A program made the translations under genes and the position numbers. From positions 1 through 64,000 of the forward strand of contig NZ_BMTF01000031.1 of NCBI RefSeq assembly GCF_014649535.1: 64,000 bases of DNA, in the 5' to 3' direction. This document shows positions 25,805-35,183 of this stretch, one piece after another. The notes below the pieces were generated by a model. That model worked only from the letters and a program-made list of their open reading frames with translations. It did not search any database and had not been told where the DNA came from. Numbering within the stretch: the first letter of the stretch is position 1; the number at the start of each line of letters is the position of its first letter. This stretch comes from Streptomyces gelaticus (lineage in GTDB: Bacteria > Actinomycetota > Actinomycetes > Streptomycetales > Streptomycetaceae).

Positions 25805-28800
25805 ACGCGCGCATCGCGGACGTGCTGCCGCTCTCCCCGCTCCAGGAGGGCCTGCTCTTCCAGGCCGCCCGGCAGACCGAAGGGCCCGACCCCTATCTGG
25901 TGCAGGCCCGGTTCCTGATCGGCCCCTCGGTCGCCGCGGAAGCGGTACGGGCCGCGGTCAGCGCTCTCCTGGACCGGCACCCGAATCTGCGCGCCTGCTT
26001 CCGGCACGAGCGCCTGGACCGGCCGGTCCAGGTCGTACCGAAGGCGGTCCGGGCACCGTGGACCGAGGCGGACCTGACCGGTCTCGCCCCGGACGCGGTG
26101 CGCCTACGGACCGACGAGGTGCTGCGCGAGGACGCGGCGCTCCGCTTCGACCTGGCCCGCCCGCCCCTGGTCCGTGCCACGTTCCTGCGCAACGACACCG
26201 GCGCCGAACTGATCGTCTCCTTCCACCACATCCTGCTGGACGGCTGGTCGATGCCGGTCGTCGAACGGGACCTCGACGCCCTCGTGACCGGCCGGCCGCT
26301 GCCGCCCGCCGCGCCCTACCGGGACTACCTGGTGTGGCTGGGCGGCCGGGACCGGCACAAGGCGGAGGCCGCCTGGTGCGAGTCGCTGGAGGGTCTGGAG
26401 CGGCCCGCGCTGCTGGCCCCCACCGGACCGGACACCGCACCCGACCGTTCGCAGCTGTGGCTGCCCACCGGCCTCACCGAGCTGCTGGTCCGGCGGGCCG
26501 CCGCGACGGGCGTCACCCTCAACACCCTGGTGCAGGTCTCCTGGGCGCTGGTCCTGGCCGGGCTGACCGGCTCCCGCGACCTGGTCTTCGGCGCGGTCGT
26601 CTCGGGGCGCCCGCACGACCTGCCGGGCGTCGAGTCCATGGTGGGCCTGTTCATCAACACTCTGCCGGTCCGGGTACGGCTGCGGGACGGCGAGCGGGTG
26701 GAGCAGCTTCTCCTGCGGATCCAGGAGGAGCAGTCCCGGCTGCTGGAGCACCACCACGCCCGCACCGCCGAGGTGCAGCGCGCCGTGGGGGTGGGTGAAC
26801 TCTTCGACTCGGTCATCGCCTTCGAGAACTTCCCCAGGGGTGCCGGGAGCGACAACGGCGCCAGCGCCGTCCGCCTGACAAGGGTGACGGACGCGACGCA
26901 CTACCCGGTCACCGTCGCCGCGGTCGCCGAGGACCGGCTGCTGCTGTCGGTGAGCTGCCGCCGCGGTATCTCCGCCGACGCGGTCACCGAGCGCCTGGCG
27001 CACGTACTGGAGCAGCTGGCCCGCTCGCCGCGGACACCGGTGGAGGACATCGACGCCCTGCCCGCGGCGGAGCGGCGGCGACTGCTGGCGCTGGCGGACG
27101 GCCCGACCCGGGCGCCCGCCGCACCCGCCACCCCGGCCGGGCGGTTCGCCGCCCAGGTGGCCCGTACCCCGGACGCACCGGCCGTCGACACGGACGGCGA
27201 ACTGCTCAGTTACGCCGGGCTCGACGCCGCGTCGGACCGGCTGGCCGGCCGTCTCGTCCGGGCCGGTGTGGCACCGGGTCACACCGTGGCCCTGATGCTC
27301 CCCCGATCGGCGTCCGTGGTCGTGGCCCAGCTCGCGGTCCTCAAGGCAGGTGCCTGCTGGCTCCCCCTCGACCCGGCGCAGCCGCCGGAGCGGCTGGCCC
27401 GGCTGCTGTCGGCGGCGGCCCCCTCGCTCGTCCTCGCCTCGGGGACGGGCCCGGCTGCCGCCCGGCTGCCCGCCGGCACGCCGGTGCTCGACGTCACCGA
27501 GGAGTCCGGGGCCGCGCCCTTCGAGGCCGTTGCCGCCGATCCCGGGGCCGCCGCCTGCGTGATCCACACCTCCGGCTCCACCGGGGAGCCCAAGGGGGTG
27601 GTGGTCCCGCAGCGGGCGATCACCGAACTCGCCGCCGACGCCCGCTTCGCGGGCGGTGCCCACGACCGGGTACTGCTGCACAACCCGTACACCTTCGACG
27701 CCTCGACCTACGAGGTGTGGGTTCCGCTCCTGAACGGCGGGACGGTGGTCGTCGCCCCCGCCGAGGCGGTCACCCCCGACCTGCTGGAGCGGGTGGTCCG
27801 GGAACGGCGGGTCACCGCGCTCATGCTCACACCCGAACTGCTGCGCACCGTCGCGGAGATCGCGCCCGGGGCACTGTCCGGGCTCCGCGAGGTGTGGTCC
27901 GGCGGCGACGTTCTCGCACCCGACACCGTGCGCCGGATCCGGGAACACTGCCCGGACACGGCCGTCGTCAACGGATACGGCCCCACCGAGACGACCGTCT
28001 TCGCGACCGCGCACACCGCGTCGCGGGATGCGGCGGGGCCCCCGGGCGCCGTTCCCATCGGGCGTCCCCTGGACAACACCCGCGCCCATGTCCTGGACGC
28101 CCGGCTGCGCCCCGTCCCGGCGGGCGCCACCGGTGAGCTCTACATCGGTGGCAGCGGGCTCGCCCAGGGCTACCTCGGGCGGCCGGTCCCCACCGCGGAG
28201 CGGTTCGTGGCCGATCCGTACGGGCCGCCGGGCAGCCGCATGTACCGCACCGGGGACCTGGCCCGCTGGACGCCGGACGGTGTGCTGGAGTTCGCGGGGC
28301 GGGCCGACGACCAGGTCAAGGTGCGCGGTTTCCGGGTGGAGCCCGCCGAGGTCGAGGCCGCACTGGCGGGCTGTCCCGGCGTGGCGCGGGCCGTGGTCGG
28401 TGCCCGGCGGGACGCGTCGGGCGGCAAGCTGCTGGCCGCCTGGCTGGTGCCGGCCGAACGCGAGGACGGGGAGGAGCAGTGGCAACGGACCCTCGCCCGA
28501 GTGCGGGAGCAGACCGCCGCGCAGTTGCCGGCGCATCTGGTGCCTTCCCTGTGGGTCCGGATCGACGAGGTACCGCTCACCCGCCACGGGAAGGCCGACC
28601 GGGCCGCGCTGCCCGAGCCCGGACCCGCCCGGGAACCGGCGGCCCACCGGGCGCCGCGCACCGCGCGCGAGCGGGAGCTGTGCGCGCTGTTCGGCACGGT
28701 GCTCGGCGTCCCCGCGGTCGGACCCGACACCGACTTCTTCCTGGCGGGCGGCCATTCACTGACCGCGCTGCGCCTGAAGTCGAAGATCGAGACGGTCCTC

Positions 28801-29754
28801 GGCGTACGGATCCCGGTCTCCGCGCTGTTCGACTCGCCGACCCCGGCCGCTCTCGCCGCCCGGCTCGACGCACCGCAGGCCACGAACGGCCCCGCTCCCA
28901 GGACACCGCTGCGCGCCACCCGCGAGCATCCCGCGACGGCGTCCGGCGAACCGCACCACAACAGCCTGGAACCGGTGCTCACCCTGCGCACCGGCAGCGG
29001 GCGCACCCCGCTCATCTGTGTGCACCCGGGGCTCGGTCTCAGCTGGTCGTACGTGAGCCTGCTGCCACATCTCGATCCGGCCCGCCCCGTGCACACCCTG
29101 CAGAGCCCGGCACTGCTGAACGGTGTCGGTCAACTCCCTTCCACCATGGGCGAGATGGCGGATCAGTATCTGCACCGGGTGCGGGATCTCCAGCCGCACG
29201 GACCGTATGTGCTGATCGGCCGGTCCTTCGGCGGCCCGCTCGCCCACGAGCTGGCGGTGCGGCTGCGCCGGGCCGGTGAGGAGGTCAGGATGCTTGCCGT
29301 CGTGGACGCCATGCCGATGCCGGAGGAGATCAGACGCACCCCGCTGGACCCCGCCGCGGTGGAGGACGAGATGCTGCGCATCCTGCTCCACTCCCACGCC
29401 CCTGAACTTGCGCCCCCGGCCGGGAGGTTGGAGCGGTCCGCAGTGTTCGCCATGGCCCGCGAAGGGGCCTTCGACGGCCTTTCCGCCGCGCGTCTGCACC
29501 ACCTCGTCGACGCCGGGGCGCACCACACCAGACTCGTCCGGGAGTGGCGCCCGTCCCCCTACGACGGCCGGACGACGCTCTTCTCCGCGACGCACGACGA
29601 CTGGCCGACCACGGCCGAGAAGACCGCGGCCTGGCAGCGCGTGACCGCAGCGCTCGATGTGCACGAACTGGACTGCGGTCACAGCGACGTACTCACCCCG
29701 GGCCCGGCGGCGGAGATCGCCGCGGTCCTCGAAACCGCCCTCCGAGGGGACTGA
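25801..29754 (+). CDS. NRPS termination module, C-A-PCP-TE
   Basis: 1317 residues. The C domain starts at residue 8 (VLPLSPLQEGLLFQA), the pattern seen in C domains accepting a D-residue donor, in keeping with the E domain upstream; HHILLDG near 143. The adenylation domain is at 440-930 (TSGSTGEPKG near 590, FDASTYEVW, NGYGPTE). The carrier is AGGHSLTALR near 985. The thioesterase (1060-1317) has nucleophile motif GRSFGG near 1141, VVDAMP acid region and DCGHSDV histidine. It should release or cyclise the product. Hand-read A residues D,A,Y,M,W,G,G,V,F resemble valine-type codes only loosely. The next gene starts 5 bp after its stop. Confidence 0.95.
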   Translation: MNARIADVLPLSPLQEGLLFQAARQTEGPDPYLVQARFLIGPSVAAEAVRAAVSALLDRHPNLRACFRHERLDRPVQVVPKAVRAPWTEADLTGLAPDAVRLRTDEVLREDAALRFDLARPPLVRATFLRNDTGAELIVSFHHILLDGWSMPVVERDLDALVTGRPLPPAAPYRDYLVWLGGRDRHKAEAAWCESLEGLERPALLAPTGPDTAPDRSQLWLPTGLTELLVRRAAATGVTLNTLVQVSWALVLAGLTGSRDLVFGAVVSGRPHDLPGVESMVGLFINTLPVRVRLRDGERVEQLLLRIQEEQSRLLEHHHARTAEVQRAVGVGELFDSVIAFENFPRGAGSDNGASAVRLTRVTDATHYPVTVAAVAEDRLLLSVSCRRGISADAVTERLAHVLEQLARSPRTPVEDIDALPAAERRRLLALADGPTRAPAAPATPAGRFAAQVARTPDAPAVDTDGELLSYAGLDAASDRLAGRLVRAGVAPGHTVALMLPRSASVVVAQLAVLKAGACWLPLDPAQPPERLARLLSAAAPSLVLASGTGPAAARLPAGTPVLDVTEESGAAPFEAVAADPGAAACVIHTSGSTGEPKGVVVPQRAITELAADARFAGGAHDRVLLHNPYTFDASTYEVWVPLLNGGTVVVAPAEAVTPDLLERVVRERRVTALMLTPELLRTVAEIAPGALSGLREVWSGGDVLAPDTVRRIREHCPDTAVVNGYGPTETTVFATAHTASRDAAGPPGAVPIGRPLDNTRAHVLDARLRPVPAGATGELYIGGSGLAQGYLGRPVPTAERFVADPYGPPGSRMYRTGDLARWTPDGVLEFAGRADDQVKVRGFRVEPAEVEAALAGCPGVARAVVGARRDASGGKLLAAWLVPAEREDGEEQWQRTLARVREQTAAQLPAHLVPSLWVRIDEVPLTRHGKADRAALPEPGPAREPAAHRAPRTARERELCALFGTVLGVPAVGPDTDFFLAGGHSLTALRLKSKIETVLGVRIPVSALFDSPTPAALAARLDAPQATNGPAPRTPLRATREHPATASGEPHHNSLEPVLTLRTGSGRTPLICVHPGLGLSWSYVSLLPHLDPARPVHTLQSPALLNGVGQLPSTMGEMADQYLHRVRDLQPHGPYVLIGRSFGGPLAHELAVRLRRAGEEVRMLAVVDAMPMPEEIRRTPLDPAAVEDEMLRILLHSHAPELAPPAGRLERSAVFAMAREGAFDGLSAARLHHLVDAGAHHTRLVREWRPSPYDGRTTLFSATHDDWPTTAEKTAAWQRVTAALDVHELDCGHSDVLTPGPAAEIAAVLETALRGD

Positions 29755-29759
29755 AACCC

Positions 29760-32700
29760 ATGACCGTCGACGCCGTCGATCTCATCGACCTCTACGCCGC
29801 GGAGGGTGCCGGGAACGAGGAGTACGAGTTCCCCGCCTCCGACGCCCAGAGCCGCCTGCTCGTCCTCGACCAGCTGAATCCGGGCTCCCCCCAGTACAAC
29901 GTGCCGGTCGCCTTCGCGGTGCACGGGCCCTTCGACACCGCCGCGTTCGGCCGCGCGCTGGACGCGCTCGTCGACCGCCACGAGGCACTGCGCACCGTCT
30001 TCCGGACCGCCGAGGACGGCACCCCTGCGCAGCGCGTCTCGGCCGTCGGACGGGTACCGCTCACCGTCCGGCGGGACGTGCCCGCCGACCGTGCGGACGC
30101 CCTGGTGCGCGCCGAGGCCGCCCGTCCCTTCGACACCGCCGAGGGGCCGTTGCTGCGCTGCACCGTGTACGCCGTCGACGACGGCAGCCACCGGGTGCTG
30201 CTCGTCGCCCATCACCTGGTCTGCGACGGCTGGTCGCTCGGCCTCATGCTGGAGGAACTGTCCGAGGGGTACCGGCACGAGGCCGGGGGCCGGGCCCACC
30301 GGCCGGCCGAACTCCCGCTCCAGTTCCCCGACTACGCGGCCTGGCAGCGGGAGCGCGCCGCGGACGGGGCGTTCGAGGCGTCCGTGGAGCACTGGGTCGA
30401 CCGGCTGCGCGGCGCGCCCACCACCATGGAACTGCCGCTGGACCGCCCCCGCCCGCCGGTCCGCACGGCCGCCGGGGGCACCGAACGCTTCCTGCTCGGC
30501 GCCGAGGTCAGGGAACGCCTGGCCGAGGTGGCCGCGGCCTCGGGCGCCACCCCGTTCATGACGATGTTCGCCGCGTACGCCGCGTTCCTCTCCCGCCTCT
30601 CGGGCGGCGAGGACCTGGTCGTCGGCTATCCGGCTTCGGGACGCGAGCGGCCCGAACTCCAGGAGATGGTCGGGATGCTGACCAATACCCTGGCGATGCG
30701 CGTGGACCTGTCCGGCGACCCCTCGCTCGACGAACTGACCCGCCGGGTCCGGGCCTCGATGCTGGCGGCCCGGCCCTACCAGGACGCGCCCTTCGAGGCG
30801 GTGGTCGACACCCTCGCCCCGGTCCGTGAGACCAGCCACGACCCGGTGGTGCAGGTGGCGCTCAGCTACGAGGACGAGGCCGCGCCGGAGCTGGCGCTGG
30901 CCGGCGCGACGACCGAACGGCTCCCGCTGACCCTGGACACCGCCAAGTTCGACTTCCACCTGTTCATGGAGCGGTGGGGCGCCGGACTCGCCGCCCAGTT
31001 CATCTACCGCAGCGACCTGTTCGAGGCCGCGACGGTCCACCGCTGGACGGAGAACTTCCGCACACTGCTGGCCGGGCTTCTCGCGGACCCGTCCGCGCCG
31101 CTGTCCACCGTGGAGCTGGTCCCGGCCGGGGAACGCCGCCGGATCATCGCCGGCGCCGACCGCCTCGACCAGGCCGCGCCGCTGGACCGCCTGGTGCCGG
31201 ACCTGATCGCCGACCGGGCCGCCGAACGCCCCGATGCCACGGCCCTGGTCTGCGGGGATCTCCGCCTGAGCTACGCCGAGCTGCTCGCCAGGGCCGACGC
31301 GCTGGCCGCCCGGCTGCGCGCCGCCGGGGTGCGGCCCGGCTTCCGGGTCGGTCTGCTGCTGCCCCGCTCGGCGGACCAGGGCATCGCGGCCCTCGCCGTC
31401 CTGCGGGCGGGCGGCGCGTACGTACCGCTGGACCGGGCCCACCCGGAGGCCAGGCTCCGCCACATGGTGGGGAGTTCGGGCACCGGACTCCTCCTGACCG
31501 CCCGGGAGACCGCGGAGAAGGGGGAGAGCCTGGCGGTGCCGTGCATCCGGGTCGACCGCCCCGCCGTCACGGACCCCGTCGCACCGGGGGCCGTCACGAC
31601 CGGTGGGGCGCCGCGTCCCGAGGACCTCGCGTACGTCCTGTTCACCTCGGGCTCCACCGGCGTCCCCAAGGGCGTCGCCATCGAGCACCGGGCGCTGGTC
31701 AACCTCACCCGGGCGGTGCGGCACTCCTTCCCGGTCGATGCCGACGACCGGGTGCTGCAGTTCGTGTCGTTCGGCTTCGACGTCGCCGTGTCCGACCTCT
31801 TCTTCCCCTGGGTGGCCGGAGCGGAGCTGCACATCCCGCGCGAGGACGAGCGGATCGGCGAGGCTCTGCTGGAGCGGCTGCGCGACTCCCGCATCACCTA
31901 CGTCTTCCTGCCGCCGTCCGCCGCGATGCTGCTGCCCGACCTGACCGGACAGCTGCCCGAGCTGCGGACCGTCGCGGTCGGCGGCGAGGCGTGCCCGGCC
32001 GAACTGGTCGAGCGGCTCAGCGCTCCCGGACGCCGGATCGTGAACGCGTACGGCCCCAGCGAGGTGACCGTCTACGCCACCACCGGGGACCTCACCCCCG
32101 GCGAGCCCGTAGTGCTCGGCGGCGCCGTGGCCGGGGCCCGGGTCTACGTACTCGACGAGCGGCTCCGGCCGGTCCCCGCCGGGGTCGCCGGCGAGATCTA
32201 CGTGGCCGGTGCCTCGCTGGGGCGCGGTTACATCGGCCGGCCCGGCCTGACCGCCGAACGGTTCGTCGCCGATCCGCACGGCGCGCCGGGCACCCGGATG
32301 TACCGCACCGGCGACCTCGGCCGGATCGACGCACGCGGTCTCATCCACTACCTCGGGCGCTCCGACCTCCAGGTCAAACTGCGCGGCGTGCGCGTCGAAC
32401 TCGGCGAGATCGAGACGCTGCTGGCGGGGGCGCCGGGCGTCGCCCTGGCGGCGGCCACCGTCCGCGGCACGGGTACCGCCCAGCGGCTCGTGGCGTATGT
32501 GGTGGGCCGGGACGGAGCGGCGCCGCCGGACGCGGAGCTGCGCGCCCATCTCGCCCGGCGGCTGCCGGGGTCCATGGTCCCCGAGGTGTTCGTGCGGCTG
32601 GACGAGATGCCGCTCAGCAGCAACGGCAAGGTCGACCGGGCCCGGCTCCCGGAACCCGCCACCGTGCGGTGCCGGCCGGACGGCTCGACCACCGTCGCGG

Positions 32701-33056
32701 GCACCGCCACCGAGCAGTTGGTGGCCGCTCTGTGGGCCCGGGTGCTCAATCTCGAACTCGTCGCCGTCACCGACCACTTCTTCGATCTGGGCGGCAATTC
32801 GATCCGGTTACTGAGCGTCCTGTCCGCCCTGCGCGAGCTGGGGACGTACGGCGAACTCAGCCTGGTCGACCTGTTCCGCCACCCGACCGTCAGCTCCCTC
32901 GCCGCCTTCCTCGACCGGGCGGCCGCCGGGACCTCCGCCGGGGCTCCGGCCATCGAACCCCCCGCCGGCACGGCCGCCGCGCGCGGCGGTGACCGGCACG
33001 CACGACGCACCGCCGCTGCCCGACGACTCAGCTACCGGAAAGGCTCCACACGATGA
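29760..33056 (+). CDS. NRPS, C-A-PCP (contains a TTA codon)
   Basis: 1098 residues. Condensation domain about 25-450 (FPASDAQSRLLVLDQL; HHLVCDG near 151). Adenylation domain 470-960 (TSGSTGVPKG near 629, GFDVAVSDLFF, NAYGPSE). Carrier LGGNSIRLLS near 1013. A basic tail follows (RHARRTAAARRLSYRKG) that could dock with the KS protein. Codon 1017, four codons after the phosphopantetheine serine, is TTA (32808-32810), the only in-frame TTA I found in the cluster, making translation depend on the rare leucyl tRNA. Hand-read A code D,V,S,F,A,G,A,V,Y is unassigned. Its stop overlaps the KS gene by 4 bp. Confidence 0.95.
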   Translation: MTVDAVDLIDLYAAEGAGNEEYEFPASDAQSRLLVLDQLNPGSPQYNVPVAFAVHGPFDTAAFGRALDALVDRHEALRTVFRTAEDGTPAQRVSAVGRVPLTVRRDVPADRADALVRAEAARPFDTAEGPLLRCTVYAVDDGSHRVLLVAHHLVCDGWSLGLMLEELSEGYRHEAGGRAHRPAELPLQFPDYAAWQRERAADGAFEASVEHWVDRLRGAPTTMELPLDRPRPPVRTAAGGTERFLLGAEVRERLAEVAAASGATPFMTMFAAYAAFLSRLSGGEDLVVGYPASGRERPELQEMVGMLTNTLAMRVDLSGDPSLDELTRRVRASMLAARPYQDAPFEAVVDTLAPVRETSHDPVVQVALSYEDEAAPELALAGATTERLPLTLDTAKFDFHLFMERWGAGLAAQFIYRSDLFEAATVHRWTENFRTLLAGLLADPSAPLSTVELVPAGERRRIIAGADRLDQAAPLDRLVPDLIADRAAERPDATALVCGDLRLSYAELLARADALAARLRAAGVRPGFRVGLLLPRSADQGIAALAVLRAGGAYVPLDRAHPEARLRHMVGSSGTGLLLTARETAEKGESLAVPCIRVDRPAVTDPVAPGAVTTGGAPRPEDLAYVLFTSGSTGVPKGVAIEHRALVNLTRAVRHSFPVDADDRVLQFVSFGFDVAVSDLFFPWVAGAELHIPREDERIGEALLERLRDSRITYVFLPPSAAMLLPDLTGQLPELRTVAVGGEACPAELVERLSAPGRRIVNAYGPSEVTVYATTGDLTPGEPVVLGGAVAGARVYVLDERLRPVPAGVAGEIYVAGASLGRGYIGRPGLTAERFVADPHGAPGTRMYRTGDLGRIDARGLIHYLGRSDLQVKLRGVRVELGEIETLLAGAPGVALAAATVRGTGTAQRLVAYVVGRDGAAPPDAELRAHLARRLPGSMVPEVFVRLDEMPLSSNGKVDRARLPEPATVRCRPDGSTTVAGTATEQLVAALWARVLNLELVAVTDHFFDLGGNSIRLLSVLSALRELGTYGELSLVDLFRHPTVSSLAAFLDRAAAGTSAGAPAIEPPAGTAAARGGDRHARRTAAARRLSYRKGSTR

Positions 33057-35095
33057 CCGAGAACGCCAGCGCCGCCGAGCCCCTCGCAGCCGACTCCGCG
33101 ATCGCGGTCGTCGGGATGAGCGGCCGTTTCCCCGGCGCACCCGACCTGGACACCTACTGGAAGAACCTGCTCGGCGGGCGCTGCTCGGTGACCGATTTCA
33201 CCGAGCAGGAACTGATCGCCGACGGCGCCGACCCGCAGGAGGTGCGCGGTCGCGACTACATACCGGCCAAGGGCCATCTTGCGGACGCGGACCGCTTCGA
33301 CGCGGAGCTGTTCGGCTTCAACCGCACCGAGGCGGCGGCGCTCGACCCCCAGCACCGGCTGCTCCTGCAGACGGCCTGGTCCGCGCTGGAGGACGCCGGC
33401 CGCAGCCCGCGCGGCGGCACGGCGCGTACCGGCGTGTACGTCGGTGGCGGGCCCACCGAGCACATGCTGGCGGCGCAGACCGACCCGCGGCTCGCCGCGT
33501 CCATCGGGGCGCTCCAGGTGCGCATCCTCACCGACCGTGAGTTCCTCGCCCCGTGGATCTCCTACCGGCTGGGCCTTCAGGGCCCGAGCCTGACGGTGCA
33601 GACGGCCTGCTCGACCTCGCTGACGGCGGTGCACCTCGCGGTGCAGTCCCTGCTGCTCGGCGAGTGCGACACGGCCCTGGCCGGAGGGGTCGCCGTGGAC
33701 ACGGTACGCAAGCGGGGCTACGTCCACCAGCAGGGCGGCATCTACTCGCCGGACGGCCGCTGCCGCCCCTTCGACGAGCGGGCCGGCGGCACGGTGCCGG
33801 GCAACGGGGTGGGCGTGGTCGTGCTGCGCCGGCTCTCCGACGCGCTCGCCGACAACGACCCGATCCGGGCGGTCATCCGGGGCAGCGCCGTCACCAACGA
33901 CGGCGCGACCAAGGTCGGGTTCACCGCGCCCGGCGTCGACCAGCAGACCGCCGCGATCGTGGAGGCGTGGGCGGCGGCCGGTCTCGACCCGGCCGACGCC
34001 CAGTATCTGGAGGCGCACGGCACGGCCACCGCCCTCGGCGACCGCATCGAGGCGGCGGCGGCGAGCGCCGCGTTCAAGGGTGCGCTCGGCACCGGGCGGA
34101 TCGGGATCGGCTCGGTGAAGTCGAACATCGGCCATCTGGACGCCGCGGCGGGGGTCGCCGCGCTGATCAAGTCGGTCCTCATGCTGGAGCACGCGACCCT
34201 GGTGCCGAACGCCGACGCCGGCCGCCCGCACCCGGAACTCGGCTTCGACGACTCGCCGTTCCACCTGATCGAGCGGCCGGCCGCCTGGCCGGAGCCCGAG
34301 CACGGTCCCCGGCGGTCCGGGGTCAGCTCGGTCGGCATCGGCGGCACGAATGTGCACGTGGTCCTGGAGGAGGCGCCCCGGCGCACCGATGCCGGGGCGC
34401 CGGACGCCCAGGGCGCGGCGGAGGTCCTGCTGCTGTCCGCCCGCACCCGGGAGGACCTCTCCGCGCTGGCCGGCCGGCTGGCCGGGGCGCTGCGGGCCGC
34501 GGGGGCCCCGTCCCTCGCCGACACCGCGTACACACTGCACCAGGGCCGCACCCCGATGGCCGTGCGCGGATATGTGCGGGCCGCGGACCGGGCGGGGGCG
34601 GCGGAGCTGCTCGCCGAACTGGCCTCGGGCGGTGGTGCGGTGGGGCTGGGCGGGCCCGACCCGCTCGGGGAGGCCTGGCTGGCGGGTGAGCCGGTGGTGC
34701 GGGAGGGCGGCGGCCGGCGGGTCTCGCTGCCGTCCTACCCCTTCGCGGGCGAGAGCCACGGCGCGTACCGCCTCGGCCCGGTCGCCCCGGTCGAGGAACA
34801 GCCGGAGCAGGGCGGCGGTTTTGCCGACCTGGAGCAGGGCGTACGGGCGCTGCTCGCCGAGGCCCTGGGCCTGGCGGACGCCGACGATCCGGAGATGACG
34901 TACTTCGCGGCCGGCGGCGACTCCCTGACCGCCGTCCACCTGGTCGGCTGCCTCCGGGACGACTTCGGTCTCGACGTTCCCATCACGCTGTTCCTGGAGC
35001 AGCTGACGCTGCACGAGATGGCCCGCCGGATCGTGGCGGCCAAAGAGGGCGACGACTCCCTGGACGCCCTGCTCTCGGAGTTCGAGGCGGAGTGA
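33053..35095 (+). CDS. Modular ketosynthase-ACP protein without acyltransferase
   Basis: 680 residues. A complete beta-ketoacyl synthase (about 15-440) with active cysteine in QTACSTSLTA near 186, EAHGTATALGD near 322 and KSNIGHLDAA near 360. A roughly 150-residue linker follows that resembles the start of a PKS post-KS region but has no GHSxG acyltransferase, and then an ACP with GGDSLTAVHL (serine near 623). No KR, DH or MT domain is present. One Claisen extension is expected, with the extender loaded in trans (FabD or a distant AT), unless the KS has another role such as condensation without decarboxylation. It is the last gene in the plus-strand operon. Confidence 0.93.
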   Translation: MTENASAAEPLAADSAIAVVGMSGRFPGAPDLDTYWKNLLGGRCSVTDFTEQELIADGADPQEVRGRDYIPAKGHLADADRFDAELFGFNRTEAAALDPQHRLLLQTAWSALEDAGRSPRGGTARTGVYVGGGPTEHMLAAQTDPRLAASIGALQVRILTDREFLAPWISYRLGLQGPSLTVQTACSTSLTAVHLAVQSLLLGECDTALAGGVAVDTVRKRGYVHQQGGIYSPDGRCRPFDERAGGTVPGNGVGVVVLRRLSDALADNDPIRAVIRGSAVTNDGATKVGFTAPGVDQQTAAIVEAWAAAGLDPADAQYLEAHGTATALGDRIEAAAASAAFKGALGTGRIGIGSVKSNIGHLDAAAGVAALIKSVLMLEHATLVPNADAGRPHPELGFDDSPFHLIERPAAWPEPEHGPRRSGVSSVGIGGTNVHVVLEEAPRRTDAGAPDAQGAAEVLLLSARTREDLSALAGRLAGALRAAGAPSLADTAYTLHQGRTPMAVRGYVRAADRAGAAELLAELASGGGAVGLGGPDPLGEAWLAGEPVVREGGGRRVSLPSYPFAGESHGAYRLGPVAPVEEQPEQGGGFADLEQGVRALLAEALGLADADDPEMTYFAAGGDSLTAVHLVGCLRDDFGLDVPITLFLEQLTLHEMARRIVAAKEGDDSLDALLSEFEAE

Positions 35096-35114
35096 GTTTC
35101 GAGGCGGAGTGAGT
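35081..35114 (+). repeat. 17-bp tandem duplication over the KS stop codon
   Basis: TTCGAGGCGGAGTGAGT occurs twice without a gap (35081-35097 and 35098-35114). The first copy contains the stop of the KS-ACP gene; the second duplicates it outside the frame. Confidence 0.9.
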
Positions 35115-35124
35115 GAGGCCGCGA

Positions 35125-35171
35125 CACAGGGCTTGGGCCCCGACCCGGAAGGGCGGGGCCCAAGCCCTGTG
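35125..35171. terminator. Strong terminator after the NRPS/PKS operon
   Basis: Perfect 18-bp arms, CACAGGGCTTGGGCCCCG at 35125-35142 against 35154-35171, with an 11-nt loop. It sits between convergent ends of the KS-ACP and thioesterase genes and can stop transcription both ways. Confidence 0.88.
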
Positions 35172-35183
35172 CGGTGTGTGCTC

